From Drosophila pseudoobscura (taxonomy: Eukaryota > Arthropoda > Insecta > Diptera > Drosophilidae), in NCBI RefSeq assembly GCF_009870125.1, contig NC_046680.1, positions 7,254,001 to 7,318,000 of the forward strand: DNA of 64,000 nt, in the 5' to 3' direction. Every line of letters starts with the position of its first letter. Position 1 is the stretch's first letter. The notes below the pieces were generated by a model. The model did not search any database. It worked only from the letters and a program-made list of their open reading frames with translations, and was not told the origin of the DNA. This document shows, piece by piece, positions 35,898 to 48,003 of the stretch. Both the position numbers and the translations under genes were made by a program.

Positions 35898-38800
35898 CTA
35901 ATCGCCGTAGTGCGGCGACTGCGGCGGCACACGTGGGTACAGCTGTGGATGGGGCGGGAGATAAGTTGCTTTCATAATTTCGGGGTCTTTATCCATTTGT
36001 ACTTACACCCAGGAGGTTGCGTGGCACGTATCCCTCCTCGCCACTGGCGTTCCGGGCCCACCACCACTCGTTCTCCGCATCGTCGCCCTTCCGCAGCACG
36101 ATCAGGGGCTCGTTGACGCGGAAGGAGAGCTCGTCCCCGTTCTGGGCCTCGTAGGAGAACACGGCATAGACGTCGCCGTTGTGCAGGATGCCCAGCTTCT
36201 CCTGGATGCCTGCAAGATAAAGGGAGTTACGTCTGCCTCGTGGACAACCATTTGCAGCCTGTTGCTTACTGTACAGATACTCCGAGCATCCATCGAAGCC
36301 CTCTTCATCCTCCTCGCACTTCTCCGCCGGCGTCTCGTGGTCGGACAGGGTCGAGGCAAACAGGCAGGCTCCGCTCTCCACCAGGAACTTGACCATCGAC
36401 AGGTTGTTGCAGCTGGCCGCACAATGCAGCGGCGTCCAGCCATCCGAGTCCTGGGCATTCACGTCGCAGCCAAACTCCACCAGAAACCTGAACAGATGAA
36501 GGACGACAGATTAATGGGGGGACCAGCAGGCGGCGGCCAAAGGTTTCCACTTACTTGACGATATCAAAGTGCCCGGCACAGATGGCGTTGTGCAGGGCGG
36601 TGATTCCCTCGTCGTTGGCCGCACTGGGATTGGCCACCTGCATTGCGGTCTTCTTCACCAGCTCCAGCTCGCCTTCGAGGCTGGCGTCCAGCAGCAGGGC
36701 CAACGGATCGAAGCTCACGCGTCGTCCCAGCTTCGGCTTGCCTCCCGTCCGCTCCTTGATGTTGCTGGTGGTTGCGGTGGGGGGCGTGGCCACAGGTGTC
36801 TCCTGCTCCTCCTTCGTGGGGGCAACACGATCCGGCTCATCCACGCTGGACTCGCTGCTGGGCGAGTGCGGGGGCGAGGGGTCGGGCGATGACTTGGCCG
36901 CTTCCGGTGGCGGTCTGGCTGGCTCCGACTTCCGCTGGGACTGCAGCTGCTGATGCTGCTGCTGCAGCGGTTGCTTGGGCTGGCCGGCGCTGCTCCCCGC
37001 CGCCGTCTGGCTGGACTTGAGGCGCGGCTGCTCGAACAGCGGCTGCTTGCGGATGGTCAGGGGCTTGGCCTTGATGGGCAGGTTGTCGTTGATGTTCAGC
37101 GACTGCAGGCCGAAGGTGGCCTGCACCTGTGGTGCCTGGTGTGCCGGTGCTTGCCCTTGCCCTTGCCCGTGCCCCTGGGACTTGGCCATGGTCGGGGGAG
37201 GGGCGGCAGTCGAGCTGGAACTCGCCTCCGCTGGGGACGACGATGACTGCTCCGTGGGCGACATCTTGCTGGGCTTGGGTGGCAGGGCCGGGCGTGGATC
37301 CGCCAGCACCACATTGGGCGCCACGCGGTTCACCTTCGGACTGTAGGTGATCATCTTGGGAATGGAGCTGCCACTGCCACTGCCAGTGCCACTGCTGCTG
37401 CTGCCGCTCACCGACGTTGGCGCCACGCTGCTGAGGGGCTTGCGGGGCGGCACGGCGAGGTTGGTGACCTGCACCAGGAGCGGCTTGGCAGCATTGGACA
37501 CGGCCAGGGCCACCGACTTGCTGATGGCACCGAGGGGCATGCTGTGCACCGTCAACTGCTGCTGGTTGCTGCGCTCCGAGAGCGTCTCGCTCGTCACCGC
37601 GATCTCGTTCTTCTTCTGCTGCTGCTGCTGCTGGTGCTGCTGGTGTCCCGTGTCCCCCTGGGTGTCCTTGGTGGCCTGCTGGTTGAGTTTGTTGATCAGC
37701 GCCGAGGCGGAGCTGGTGCTTCCACTGCTGGAGATGCTCTTCGGTATTTTGCTGGCATTCGCTGGGGCAGGAGGGGCTTCTGGGGTGGCTGTGGATGCTG
37801 CTGCTTCGGCCGCAGCTTGTGCTTGCGCCTGAGCAGCTGCAGCGGCGGCGGCGGCAGCGGCTGCCGCTTCCCTGTCCCGCTTTTTGGGACCCACCTCCGC
37901 ATAGATGTGCGTGGTGCTGTCCATGGCCTCCGTTTGGGCCTGCTTCCGCAGCTCTGCCCCCGTCTTGGCCTGAACCGTGACTGGGGCTGGCGCTGCAGTC
38001 AGCAGCTTCTTGGCCAGCTTCGACTCATCGCTCTCGCTGCTGGAGCTGGCGCCAGCCACGGACACTGCCACGGGCACTGCCACGGGCACTGGCACTGGCA
38101 CGGAACCCCCAAAGAACCCCCCACCGGTGCCCTGGCCCATTTTCATCTTCATGTGGGTGAGGTCCTGGATGAGCTGGTTCTGCTGGTTGGTGTTGGCCGT
38201 GGCCGCTGCGTGCTTCAGCATACTGCCGCCGCTCAGATAGCTGGCGGTGCTCGTGATGGTGGACTTCTGGGGCGTGTGGATGAAGGGCTCGACGGCGGCC
38301 ACATTGCCGCGGGCTCGGCCAGCGGCGGCAGCGGCCGCGGCAGCAGCCAGCTGATTGACCTGCTTCTGCAGCAGCTGCTGCTTGAGGGCTGCTACTCCGC
38401 CGTGCTTGACGGACAGGCTCGCAACGGGCCCAGGGGCATGATTCGGCTGCTGGTGTTTCTGCTGCTGTGGATGCTGCTGCTTCTGCTGTTGCTGTTGCTG
38501 CTGCTGCTGTTGCTGTTGCTGCTGCTGTTGTTGCTGTTGCAACTGTTGATGCTGCTGCTGATGCTGTTGCAGATGCTGTTGCTGCTGGTGATGGGTGTTC
38601 GCCTGCTTTTTGCGCTGGAGGCGCGTCTGCAGCTCGTAGATTCGCTGATCCACGGACCGCAGCTCCGCCTGGCGCTGCTGCAGGGCCTCGCGTTGCATGT
38701 GCAGCCGGGCGTCCTGTTGCAGGGACAACTGATTGCGATACTGCGGAAAAAGAGCAGCGAAATGAGTTCCGTTTCGGGTCGAATCTCATCCAATACTCAC

Positions 38801-40259
38801 CATCAGCTCCCTGCGTAGTTTCTCCAGCTCGCGGGATGCCTGCGGGGGCAGGGCCTGTCCGACGCCATTGCCCGTCGTGGCCGCCAGCAGATTCACCGGA
38901 CAGCGGCGGTCCCGCCTCAGCTCCTCCAGCTGCCGCGTCAGGGCCTCCACTTTGGCCACGGCCAGGCTCAGTTCCTTCTCCTTCTCGCTGAACAGGGCCC
39001 GAATCGAGTCCAGGTCGTTGCCTGAATGGAAAGCCGTAAACGTTTTGGGGCTGTTAAAGGACGCTCCTCTCGAATCAACGTATCAACGTTCCCCCTGCTA
39101 ATCCTTAACTATTTTATAATCGCTTGCCGCCGCCTGTTATCCTTTTGGGGCCTCTGTTCGCTGTCTAAACTAATTAGAGCCACAACTGGGCGAAACCTCA
39201 TTAACATAGTGCCCATGTGTGCCGCTGTGTGTGCCTCTGTGTGTGCCTCTGTGAGTGCCTCTGTGTGTGCCTCTTTGTGTGGTGTGTGCTTGTGGGCTCA
39301 TGCCAATGCCAACATCTTCTTGGCCATGCTCAAGAGGCGTTGCTGTGCGGCCCTGCCGCTCCCACTGGCAATCATAAAGGACAACAAAGTGGCACACATA
39401 CATAAATTAAATGCCGCACACACACGCGACCCAGGACAGAGTGAATCGGAGTGGAGTGGTGGAGTGGCACCTACTGGAAGGGTGAAAGACGGTGCATGCC
39501 GCCACTCAACACGGTCTGAACACATGTTAGTGCTGTTGCCCCCTGGCTTTCGAATGATATTCGATGGATTACTCACTGAGGGTCACGTTGTAGGTCTTCT
39601 GCAAGTCCACTTGGCCCCGCAGCGCGCGTAGGCGCCGCAGCTTGGACTCCTGCGCCTCCACGCGCTCCCTCAGGCGTCGCAGGCGCTCCCCCTCGGCACT
39701 GGCGACGGCACTGCGCACCTCCTGGGACTTGAGGAAGCGCAGCCGCTGCTCCTTGGTGGCCAGCAGCTGGTGCTGGCTGTCGATTTGCTGCTGCTGTCTC
39801 AAGGCCATCGCCCTCAGTTCGGCTGACGTCAGCCTGCTGGGCACCTGGAATCAAAGAGATCATAGATTAAAGATCACCATTAAAGGCACCATGTGGGGCA
39901 TGTGGGGCATGTGGCATGGGGCAAATGAAATTCACACAATTTATAATCGAGCGGCCGCAAAAGTAAAACCAAAACTGAATGTTGTCAACGCCCTTGTAGG
40001 CCATAAATCAAGTTATGCTTTAAGCTAATTTTCGGCTTTTTATTGGATTTGGGCCACCACTCTAGACCCTAGTCCTTTGGTCCTTTGGTCCTTGGCGAAT
40101 ACTCACGTTCACGTTGGCTTTCATTTTGGGCTCGCTGGTCACCACCCGCGTGGGGCTGGGGGCGCCGCTCCTGCCCGTCGGCCTTGGGCCGGGCATCAGG
40201 GAGACGGGCGGCATCTTAGGCAGATTCCCGGACACGGGCCGACACACGCAGGTCAGCAT
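35898..40259 (-). CDS. ASPP: ASPP, ankyrin-repeat/SH3 protein of the p53-binding ASPP family
   Basis: Exons 40259-40107, 39844-39577, 39021-38801, 38740-36555, 36487-36270, 36209-36007 and 35942-35898 join in phase (0, 1, 0, 2, 1, 0) to give 1097 residues. The N-terminal third is coiled coil ([61 protein letters not shown]). A polyGln tract and a long Ala/Ser/Pro-rich disordered region follow. The C-terminus is the ASPP signature: [20 protein letters not shown], ankyrin repeats ([40 protein letters not shown]), then an SH3 domain ([36 protein letters not shown]) and LYPRVPP. ASPP proteins bind p53-family proteins, Ras-association and junction partners. Fly ASPP acts with dCsk at adherens junctions. 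ATG 40259 is chosen because the frame meets a stop just upstream. Confidence 0.9.
38452..38592 (-). repeat. CAG/CAA polyglutamine tract in ASPP
   Basis: A mixed CAG/CAA run with scattered His and Leu codons encodes a Gln run of about 20 in its longest part plus flanking Gln/His clusters. Read on the plus strand it gives a spurious Leu-rich open frame. Confidence 0.9.
39022..39576 (-). other. ASPP intron with 12-bp tandem repeats
   Basis: A 555-bp intron, long for this gene's coding part. On the plus strand, 39212-39280 has four to five copies of a GTGTGTGCCTCT unit, one with GTGAGTGCCTCT. No coding sequence. Confidence 0.75.
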
Positions 40260-40431
40260 TCTTGATGGCTTTTCTGTCTTGATTTTCACTTCTCTGAATT
40301 TGATTTATTGCAATTTTTCGTTGCGATTTTTCCCCGGTTTATATTACAGTTTTTACTTTCGTTTCTTTCGTTTCTTTCGCTTCTTTCGCTTCTGGCTTTT
40401 ACTTGGAAATTGCATTCACAGCAGTCCTTGA
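40107..40431 (-). other. ASPP: Predicted second exon of ASPP with 5' leader
   Basis: The minus-strand sequence before 40431 is a convincing acceptor: a T run, GTTGG, CCCCCTGCCGTGCAG, then TCAAGG. The exon runs to the donor AAC|GTGAGT at 40107. Bases 40260-40431 would be 5' UTR and hold a 20-codon upstream ORF. This is inferred from splice signals and not from transcripts. Confidence 0.5.
40353..40415 (-). CDS. Polybasic upstream ORF in the ASPP leader
   Basis: ATG at 40415 to TAA at 40353 encodes 20 residues: MQFPSKSQ followed by an alternating Lys/Arg run (12 basic residues in a row). It derives from a GAAAGAAACGAAAG repeat. It ends about 94 bases before the ASPP start. It may only be repeat-derived, but a polybasic upstream peptide could slow ribosomes. 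Confidence 0.3.
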   Translation of the reverse strand: MQFPSKSQKRKKRKKRKKRK

Positions 40432-42348
40432 CTGCACGGCAGGGGGCCAACAAAAAAAAGGGAACGTGTATGGGTGTTGGTGTTTCATTTATTGTTCAAG
40501 TAAATTTATAACGATGGGGTGGACCCACTTGTACGGCCCCAAACCCCTCGCGTAGGGCCTTGCTTGGCGCCCATCGTCGTACACGTTAATGGATTTTCAA
40601 TTCAGTGCCTGATTGAAAGCATACTTTGTACGGCGTACACTGTACGTATGTACGGCACTGTGTTTACAGAGCCACCAGTGTGTTGTCGTTGTTGGGTTGT
40701 CATTGGCAACAGGGGCAGACCCGTGCCCACCCGTGCCGTGTCCCAAACAGCCGTGACAATAACAGTGCTCGACATGCAATGCATAGACGGGGAGGAGGAG
40801 GAGTAGCAGGGGGCTGGGAGGGACACCCCAACCCCCCAGTTAAAGTCATAGTTTGCGTGTGCTTAATCGCTGGCACTTGCCATTACATAAACCACTCGAG
40901 AGAGCAGAGAGAGAGTGCCAGAAGCCATGGACGACTGGCCCAGAGATCTCTAGCAGTGCCGCTAAAGCAGACAATAAAGCGCCAGGATGAGTGCTAGCTC
41001 CGGCCATGGCCATGACGAGGTCCTTGTCCATGTCCCTCTACGAGTGTCCCACTGTTCGACTGTTCGACTGTTCGACTGTACGTGTAGCATCTGTCCACTT
41101 CCATGACCAACAACTCGTTTCGATGGCCACGGAGTACGGAGTACAATTGGCTTTCGGACGCCCCGTCATCAACGTCCACTGTTGATGATGGCGATGATGG
41201 GGATAATGCGCAGGGGAAGGGGCGTTGGGGGTGAAGCCTGCCATGGATTGCCTTGGACAAAGGACATACAATTTTTAAGCTCAAAAGCTGATCAGGGATA
41301 CAGAGGCGGAGAAAGACTAATGCTCTCTCGCCCGCCCCCCTCCTCCCCCCATCACCCTCTGCCACTTTGGAATTTATTGCCCCATTTTGTGCTTCGCGTT
41401 GCACCAAAGATGCCCCCAAATGTATCCCAAAGATGCATCCGATGGCAGATCCAACAGCCTGCAGAGTCGGATCCATTCTCCCAAACTTGGCGACTTCATT
41501 TGTGAGATATACTGGAAGTAGAATCCCTTGGGAGCCTCCAAGTCAAGGCTTCGGCATAAAACTTATTTATGAACTCCCCAACTTTCGGCAAAAGTTGCTC
41601 TATTTTCCAGCATCGCATCGCATCGCATAGTTGGTCCTTCGTTAATGAATTAATCCACTTGCCGCTAACGATGCCATCTGTGGAAATATTTGCTCAAAAA
41701 AAAGTTAACTTTCCAGAACGCAGGGGGGGGGGTGGGAAGGGGGGGGAAGAGAAACTTGTCGAATGTGCATTGGGACCACAGAATGCCGAAAACCAAAGGA
41801 GGAGCCTGCTGGTGCTGGCGCCATGTATGTATCCATCCAGGACGAAGGACGAGGAGGACAACATTTTCAGGGAATATTTTCCAATTAACAAAGTTTGTCA
41901 TAATAACTCGCCAGCGATGGAATCTTCAGCATGTAGCAGCAGCAATGTGGCTCAGCTCCCGCTCCCACTCTCCTCCCACCGAAACCAAGCAGCCCCCCTC
42001 CATGCCCCCTCTATACCCTTTCTATTTAGATTTTTCCAGCCATTTGTGGAGCTGCCAGGGAGCTAAGCAGCAGCTCCAGCAGGACCACGACCTTCTATTG
42101 GAATTTCAAGCATTTTCGCTGGCGCAACAAAGGAAAAAAATGGGGGTAAATGGGGAGGGGGTAAAAGAGGCAAGCTGAGTGGCAAGAACGAAACTATTTA
42201 TGTTGCAGAAGAGTGCTGCTGCCAGGGGGTGCCGGCAGGGGGTGCGGGGGTGCTACGTGGTAGGTGGCAGCCAATATAATTGTACATTGAAAGATATCCG
42301 GGGGAGGCGTGGCGCGTTTCCATTGTACTGCGAAGATTTCTGTTGCTT

Positions 42349-42391
42349 CCTGCCTCCTGCCTCCTGCCTCCTGCCTCCTGCCCCTGCCCCT
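42349..42391. repeat. Heptamer array (CTCCTGC)n
   Basis: About five tandem copies of a CTCCTGC unit passing into CCCCTG units. Confidence 0.85.
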
Positions 42392-42800
42392 GGTGTTGTG
42401 GCGGAGCAACAAGCGTATTATTGATTTTAGCCTTTTTTTTGTACTGCTTGTCGAGGGGCGGCAGTGGCACTCGTCCTGCGGACAACGGACATTGCGTGCG
42501 GGCACGTTTATTGCTAATTTTTTCTTCGTCTTTTTTTTTCTGTTTTGCTTTGTTCCACTTTGTCGGTGGCGCCTCCTTCCGCTCCTTCCACTCCTTCCGC
42601 TCCTGCTCTGGCTTTTTCCTCCTCTCCCTCCCCCGCTTTGTAGCTGCTTTTTTCGTCGCCATGGCCCTTGGACTTTGGTCCTTTGGCCGTGTCCTTGCTG
42701 CACATTTTCAAATCGATTACAAACAGGATATGCACTGCGGAAGCCCGTTTGATGGCAGTGGCTGCCACACACAACGATTAGAAAGGGAGGCCCCATCCGT

Positions 42801-42825
42801 CCCCCCCCCCCCCCCCCCCCCCCCC
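42801..42825. repeat. Poly-C run of 25
   Basis: An uninterrupted run of 25 C on the plus strand. It is one of at least eleven C or G runs of 11 or more between 42.8 and 61.1 kb. Confidence 0.85.
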
Positions 42826-43992
42826 GACCCATCCGTCCACTCGCCGTCATGGCCACACATCCTGTTTCTGATCCTGTCACGGATTGGATTGCCCTGCGCC
42901 GCCATCGCCATCACCGTCGCCATCGCCATCGCCTTTTGTGGCCATTTTGTATTTTAATTAATTCCTGAAAGTTTTGCCTACGAGAATGTCCGCAACTTTG
43001 GCAATTTGTGTGCAGCGATGAGAGACGAGGGGGAGAGCACAGGATGCTGGCGACAACGGTACAAGGACACACCTGCAGTCCCCCCCACACACACACACAC
43101 ACACATGTACGCGCCTGATGGTAAGTGCGACAAGGATCCTTCTGCTTTTGCTGGCCAAAAATCAAGCCCCACTTTCGTGATACAGTTACTGGAGCAGACA
43201 TTAGTGGCACTCTCTGCGGGTCCTGCCACACCACACCACACAGCACACCACACAGCACACAGCAGGACGACTGCCTCCGTCAAACGGCTTGTTCCAAGTG
43301 GTTTCAGTTGCGAGTGGCTTTTGGTTCTGCAAAAACTTTTGCACCACTCATGTCCGGACAGCGGCAGCGGCAGGAGGACGCGGAGGTGCTGTGGCCAAGG
43401 GCCAGGGCCAGGGTCTCGTCTCCACAACAAAATGCGGCTCAAGTCGTCGCTCACGCGAGGCTCCACTCTTCTCACTCTGGTGGCGCCTCCGCTGATTTGC
43501 GGGCGGTGGGGGGTGGGGAAATATTTTGACGTTCTGCTGATGTCCGGCAGAATGATGTCTGTGTGTCCGGATACTGCGGCGGTCTGCCGCTGTCGCTGCC
43601 TCTGCCGCTGCCTCTGCTGCTGCCTCTGCTGCTGCGGTTGCGGTTCCCTGACTTTCGGTTCGTTTTTGGGTCTTTGGTTTCCGGGCAGGACGCGGGGATG
43701 GGGAGCGGGGGAGCAGCCTCACGCACTGTAATACCCATTGACCCTCATTGAGAAAGAGAGCAAAAGCTAGGGGGAGAGCGACAGCGAGGGAGTGCCAGCG
43801 TCCGTGTCGAGTCTGCCGTTTGGTGGCAAATGCTTAACACTCAACAAAGTTGAGAGTTGAAGCAATTTTCCGCAAGAGTAATTAAAGCAGACGGCGCGGG
43901 GGAACACCAGGACACCCCTCGCCCCCCCCTCTGACCTGCTTCAAATGACCGAAAGCTACGTAATCCGCAGAGGAGAAAAAAAACGCGTACAT

Positions 43993-44023
43993 TCAAGGTC
44001 AGGCAATTGAATACGAAATCGAT
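43993..44023 (+). promoter_or_regulatory. ERR/FTZ-F1 site beside a DRE-like site
   Basis: TCAAGGTCA at 43993-44001 is a perfect extended nuclear-receptor half-site. About 15 bases on, AATCGATA near 44016-44023 fits the DRE core-promoter motif WATCGATW. Motif evidence only. Confidence 0.35.
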
Positions 44024-44527
44024 AGGGGTATTCGAGCAGAGGATGCTCTTCAAGGCGGAAAGCAGAAGGACCAGAAGGCAGGAGCACAGGAGGACCTTCG
44101 AAAGGAGGCACAATTGAAGGAATGGCCTCGGATAATAATAATAAATAAATTTAGAAATATAAATACAATTAAATACTACAATTTCCTATGCAGAAACCGA
44201 GAATATCCAATCAAATATTTATACACTCCCCCTTCTGCTCCCCTCTCGGCGTTTCCTGTCCCTAAAGCTGTTGCAAAATGCACAAAAAAATTCCAAAAAA
44301 GGGGGCTGAAAATTGCAATGGTCTTTGGGGTGAAGCATAAATTACTCGCGCACTTCTGGGCTGCCCCTTGGGCTGCCCCCTGCTCTCCGGCGGCATGAAA
44401 TATTCAACTTTTCATTGGATTGCCGCGATGCCTAATAAATACAATCAGCTTATTGGCATTGAGAGTAATTTGCGTTTATTAAGTGTGGCACTGGAAAAAA
44501 TGCCACTCAAAAAGGCGGCAGACAGCT

Positions 44528-44529
<2 letters not shown>

Positions 44530-44558
<29 letters not shown>
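44530..44558. repeat. (TG)n microsatellite
   Basis: About fourteen perfect TG repeats. Confidence 0.9.
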
Positions 44559-47500
44559 GCAAGGTGGGTGTCGGGGAGTGGGGCCGATTGGGGCTAAATG
44601 GAGTGTTCTATTAATTCGGTTAATTGGAGATTGTCGCGTTTAATGGACCTCACTGTTTGGCAAATTTAATTGCATTTGCAAATTGAATTTTAAACTTCAA
44701 TTCCTCCGCCCCCCTCCGCCACCCTCCGCCCCACCCTGCTCAATAATAGTCGATGAGAAAATCATGCAATAAATAAATAAAAAGCCAAATTGAAACATCA
44801 AATTTACACGCATGCCGGGCTCTCCGCTTTTTTATGGAATTGATTTAATGCAGGCATAAAAAAAAAGCAGACGCAGACGCCGGGCCAACAAGAAAAACAA
44901 ACACAATAAAGGAATAACAGAATAAATAAATAAGAGATGGAAGAGCGGATTAAGAGCGAAGGAGGGGAGGTGGGGAGGTGGAGCCATGGGGAGAGAGCAT
45001 TAAAAATGTACGCTCATTTTTTTAGGCGCTGATTATGGCCGGAATGGTCAGCGCCAACCCATCCAAGCCATGCCTTCCCCTGCCTCCCCCCCACGCCCTT
45101 CGTCTCGGCGCAAATTGTGGCCATAATTCAGAGAATTAAATTTAAATTTGCGCCGCAACAAAACAAAGTATTTCCAGTGCCAAAAGTAACCGGGGCGGAC
45201 GCTCCCTTTGACCGGCTGCCAAATAATAGTTCAATTTCTCAGCGCATCAATTATTCAGGGGCCCACCCCCCACCCCCCAACCCCCCACCCCCCACCATTC
45301 TGGGCATAGTTTGCGTCCTCCCTTCGGGGCAGACGAGGGCGGGTGGGGCCGGGACGGGCCTATTAGCCTCCATTTTGAAGTGGGGCCCGGCCTGTGCCGT
45401 GCTCCGTGGCCTGCCATTGAAATGACTTTTAAAACTTTTTACTGTTGTAATTATTATAAATAAATGAAGCGCAATTTGGTGGCAGTCTGCCGGCCCCACC
45501 TCTCCCCCCCCCCCCACTCCTTGTTCAAATGTCCTTCTGTGTCCTGAGTCCTGAGTCCTGTGTCTGTTTTGTTGTTAACTTGAATGACGACCCACAAAAA
45601 TTTGCTCATTTCCAGAGCTGTCCGACGGCCATCACGGAGCACCAGTGGAGGCGAAGGTTTTCCGGCGAAAGGCTGGTGGCTGGACACATGTCTCTGCCAC
45701 ACACACACATGGACCCCCCCCCCCCCCCGACACCACCCCCTAGCAATTATTCAAATGTCCTTCATCAGATGTTGACATTTATGTGCCCCAAAGCAGAGTA
45801 ATACGAGTGTGCAATAATATTTATATATTTCTCGATTTTATTTATTGGTGTGGAATGGGGGGGGGGGGGGGAGGAGAAGGAGTAGAGAGGGGGTGGGGGG
45901 CATAACGAGCCAAACAGATTTTCATTTTGCATAAATTAAGCAACATTTAATGGTCGAGTGATTACGCACATTTCTCTCACTCTCTCCCCGCTCCACCTCT
46001 CTCTCTCTCTCTCTCCCTCTCTCCTGCTCACCTCGCCTCATCTCTTTCTGTCTCGCTGTATTTTCTATATTTTTGTTAATTAAATCGAAAAGTTTCAGAT
46101 TTGCCATCTCTTTGCAGGAGGAGCCGGGCTTTGATGACTTTTCATTGAATTACGCTTTTCCGCATTCCATTTCCCTGACAAACACATAAATAGAGAAAGA
46201 GATAGAGACAGGGAGAGGGAGAGAGGGAGAGGGAGAAAGAAGTCAGAGATGCCACAAAGCTGAGCGGCAGCAAAGTTATAAAAGCTACATTTTCCATTTT
46301 CCATTTCCCATTTCCCCTCTGTTTCCCATCGAGGCAATCGTTGCAGCAAACCGAAATTTGTGGCAAGTGCTTCTTGCATTCGCATGACCTTGAACGAGGC
46401 GGGGGGGGGGGGCGGTGGTATGCTAATTACTGGGCCCATCTCCACTCCCGCTCCAGCTCCCTCCGTGTGCCGGGAGGGGGAGGGGGGGGGGGGGACATGT
46501 GTGTGTGTCTGCCATCAGACAATCAGAGAACACGATATGCCACCGCACAACACACACACAACATCGTGGCTGCTGTTGTTTTGTTGTTGCAAGCGTTTTA
46601 ATTGGAGCCACATCGAACATGCCGAGGAGGGGGAGGGGGAGGGGCAGATTGGGGGCAGGGAACTCAACACAGTATCTTTTACTGGAGTTTGCAATCAATC
46701 AATACTCGTTTTGGGGCAGGACCCGCAGGCCCGCATCTAGACAGTCCCCCTGCTCCTGGTTCCCCTCTGCCACCCCCTCGACTAACTGTTTAATACTTAT
46801 TTAATCAGGTTAATGTAGTTAAATCAGCTTAAGCAAACATTCGCCAACTCCCCGAAGCAGCGGCCTGCCGTCCAACACAATGGAGCCCCGATAGGGCCTT
46901 GAAGCCATCTCTGCCCCCCCTCTGGCCCTCCTCTTTCTTGCCAACTACACACACACACACACAGACACACTGGACGGCTAACACAGATGAAAAGGGCATT
47001 TATTACAAAAGACCAAAGCGAGAAAAGTTTTCCATCGACGAAGAGCATCAGAGATTTGCGACATCGGCTGGAGACTGGAGGCAGGGAGACACGGAGGGAG
47101 AGGGGAGAGGGGAGGGGGGTGTGGGACCGAGCCTGGATATCATTAATATTAAGTAATCGTGAAGGATAGGATGGAGCTGCTCTCTGGCGTGTAATACGTA
47201 CTGATGCCGCACCTCAGTGTCCACTCGCAGGCCCTTGCCCCTTGCCCCATGCCCCACTCCCCCTCCCCTGCTGCACGACAACCTGTGTGCCGTTTGCCAT
47301 GGAAGTTCATGAACCCGCCGCAGCCGCCTGCTGCTCATTGTCCAAGAGTTAGCCGTGAGTGTTGACTGAGGTCGTAAATTCCCATTCTGCCCCCATCCTG
47401 CCCCCATTCTTCCCCCATTCATCCCCCCCCCCCTGCCACAGTTATGAACTGCCGTTAGGGGACAATGGGGCGTGGCTAGGCCGTGACTCTACGCCCACTT

Positions 47501-47793
47501 TCAATGTCTCACAATGGACAGATTAGTGAAGAGTGCTCGGAGCAGTGCAAATGGAGAGCAATGGAGGAACAGCAACAGATCCCAGCGACGGGGGGAGACG
47601 ACAGAGGTAATCCCCCAGGATGCACAGGCAGGCAAAGAGTGAAGCGAGGCACACTAATGTTGCATGATGGAAATCTGTGGTCCAGCAATGGGATTTCATG
47701 AGTGGACAAGTTCGAGGACAAAGGAAAAGACCAAGATCTGTGATGTAATTCAATTAGGAAAGGGAAAAGCGAATGGATACAGGATTTGTCATA

Positions 47794-48003
47794 CGATAAG
47801 TGGATGATAATACAGCATGGGTACTCGCACGAGACAGAGGGACAAGAATGGACAGATAAATCGGATTATTAGAGGATCAAAACCATAGAAACCCCTCGGA
47901 ACTGATAGAATTTCATCCCTTACCGATACATCGGATTCGAAAGCAGTTATCGAACGATTGGACATCGAACAGTAATCGATACATCGTTTAGTGAAATGCG
48001 ATA
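47794..48003. promoter_or_regulatory. CGATA cluster, candidate BEAF-32-type element
   Basis: CGATA occurs at 47794, 47924, 47977 and 47999, and its complement TATCG at 47948. CGATACATCG occurs twice (47924-47933, 47977-47986), the second inside AATCGATA, a DRE match. Clustered CGATA is the recognition pattern of the insulator protein BEAF-32, which overlaps DREF sites. Function is inferred. Confidence 0.35.

Noticed and set aside
37544..38818. Long plus-strand open frame, very Leu-rich
   Set aside because: Exactly antisense to the large ASPP exon; the Leu run is the CAG tract read on the other strand.
43006..43731. 241-codon plus-strand open frame with Cys-rich end
   Set aside because: The Cys-rich end is a TGCCGCTGCCTC microsatellite; the remainder has no recognisable protein features.
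46499..46804. Several overlapping open frames around 46.3-46.8 kb
   Set aside because: They run through poly-G and CA repeats on both strands and encode low-complexity peptides only.
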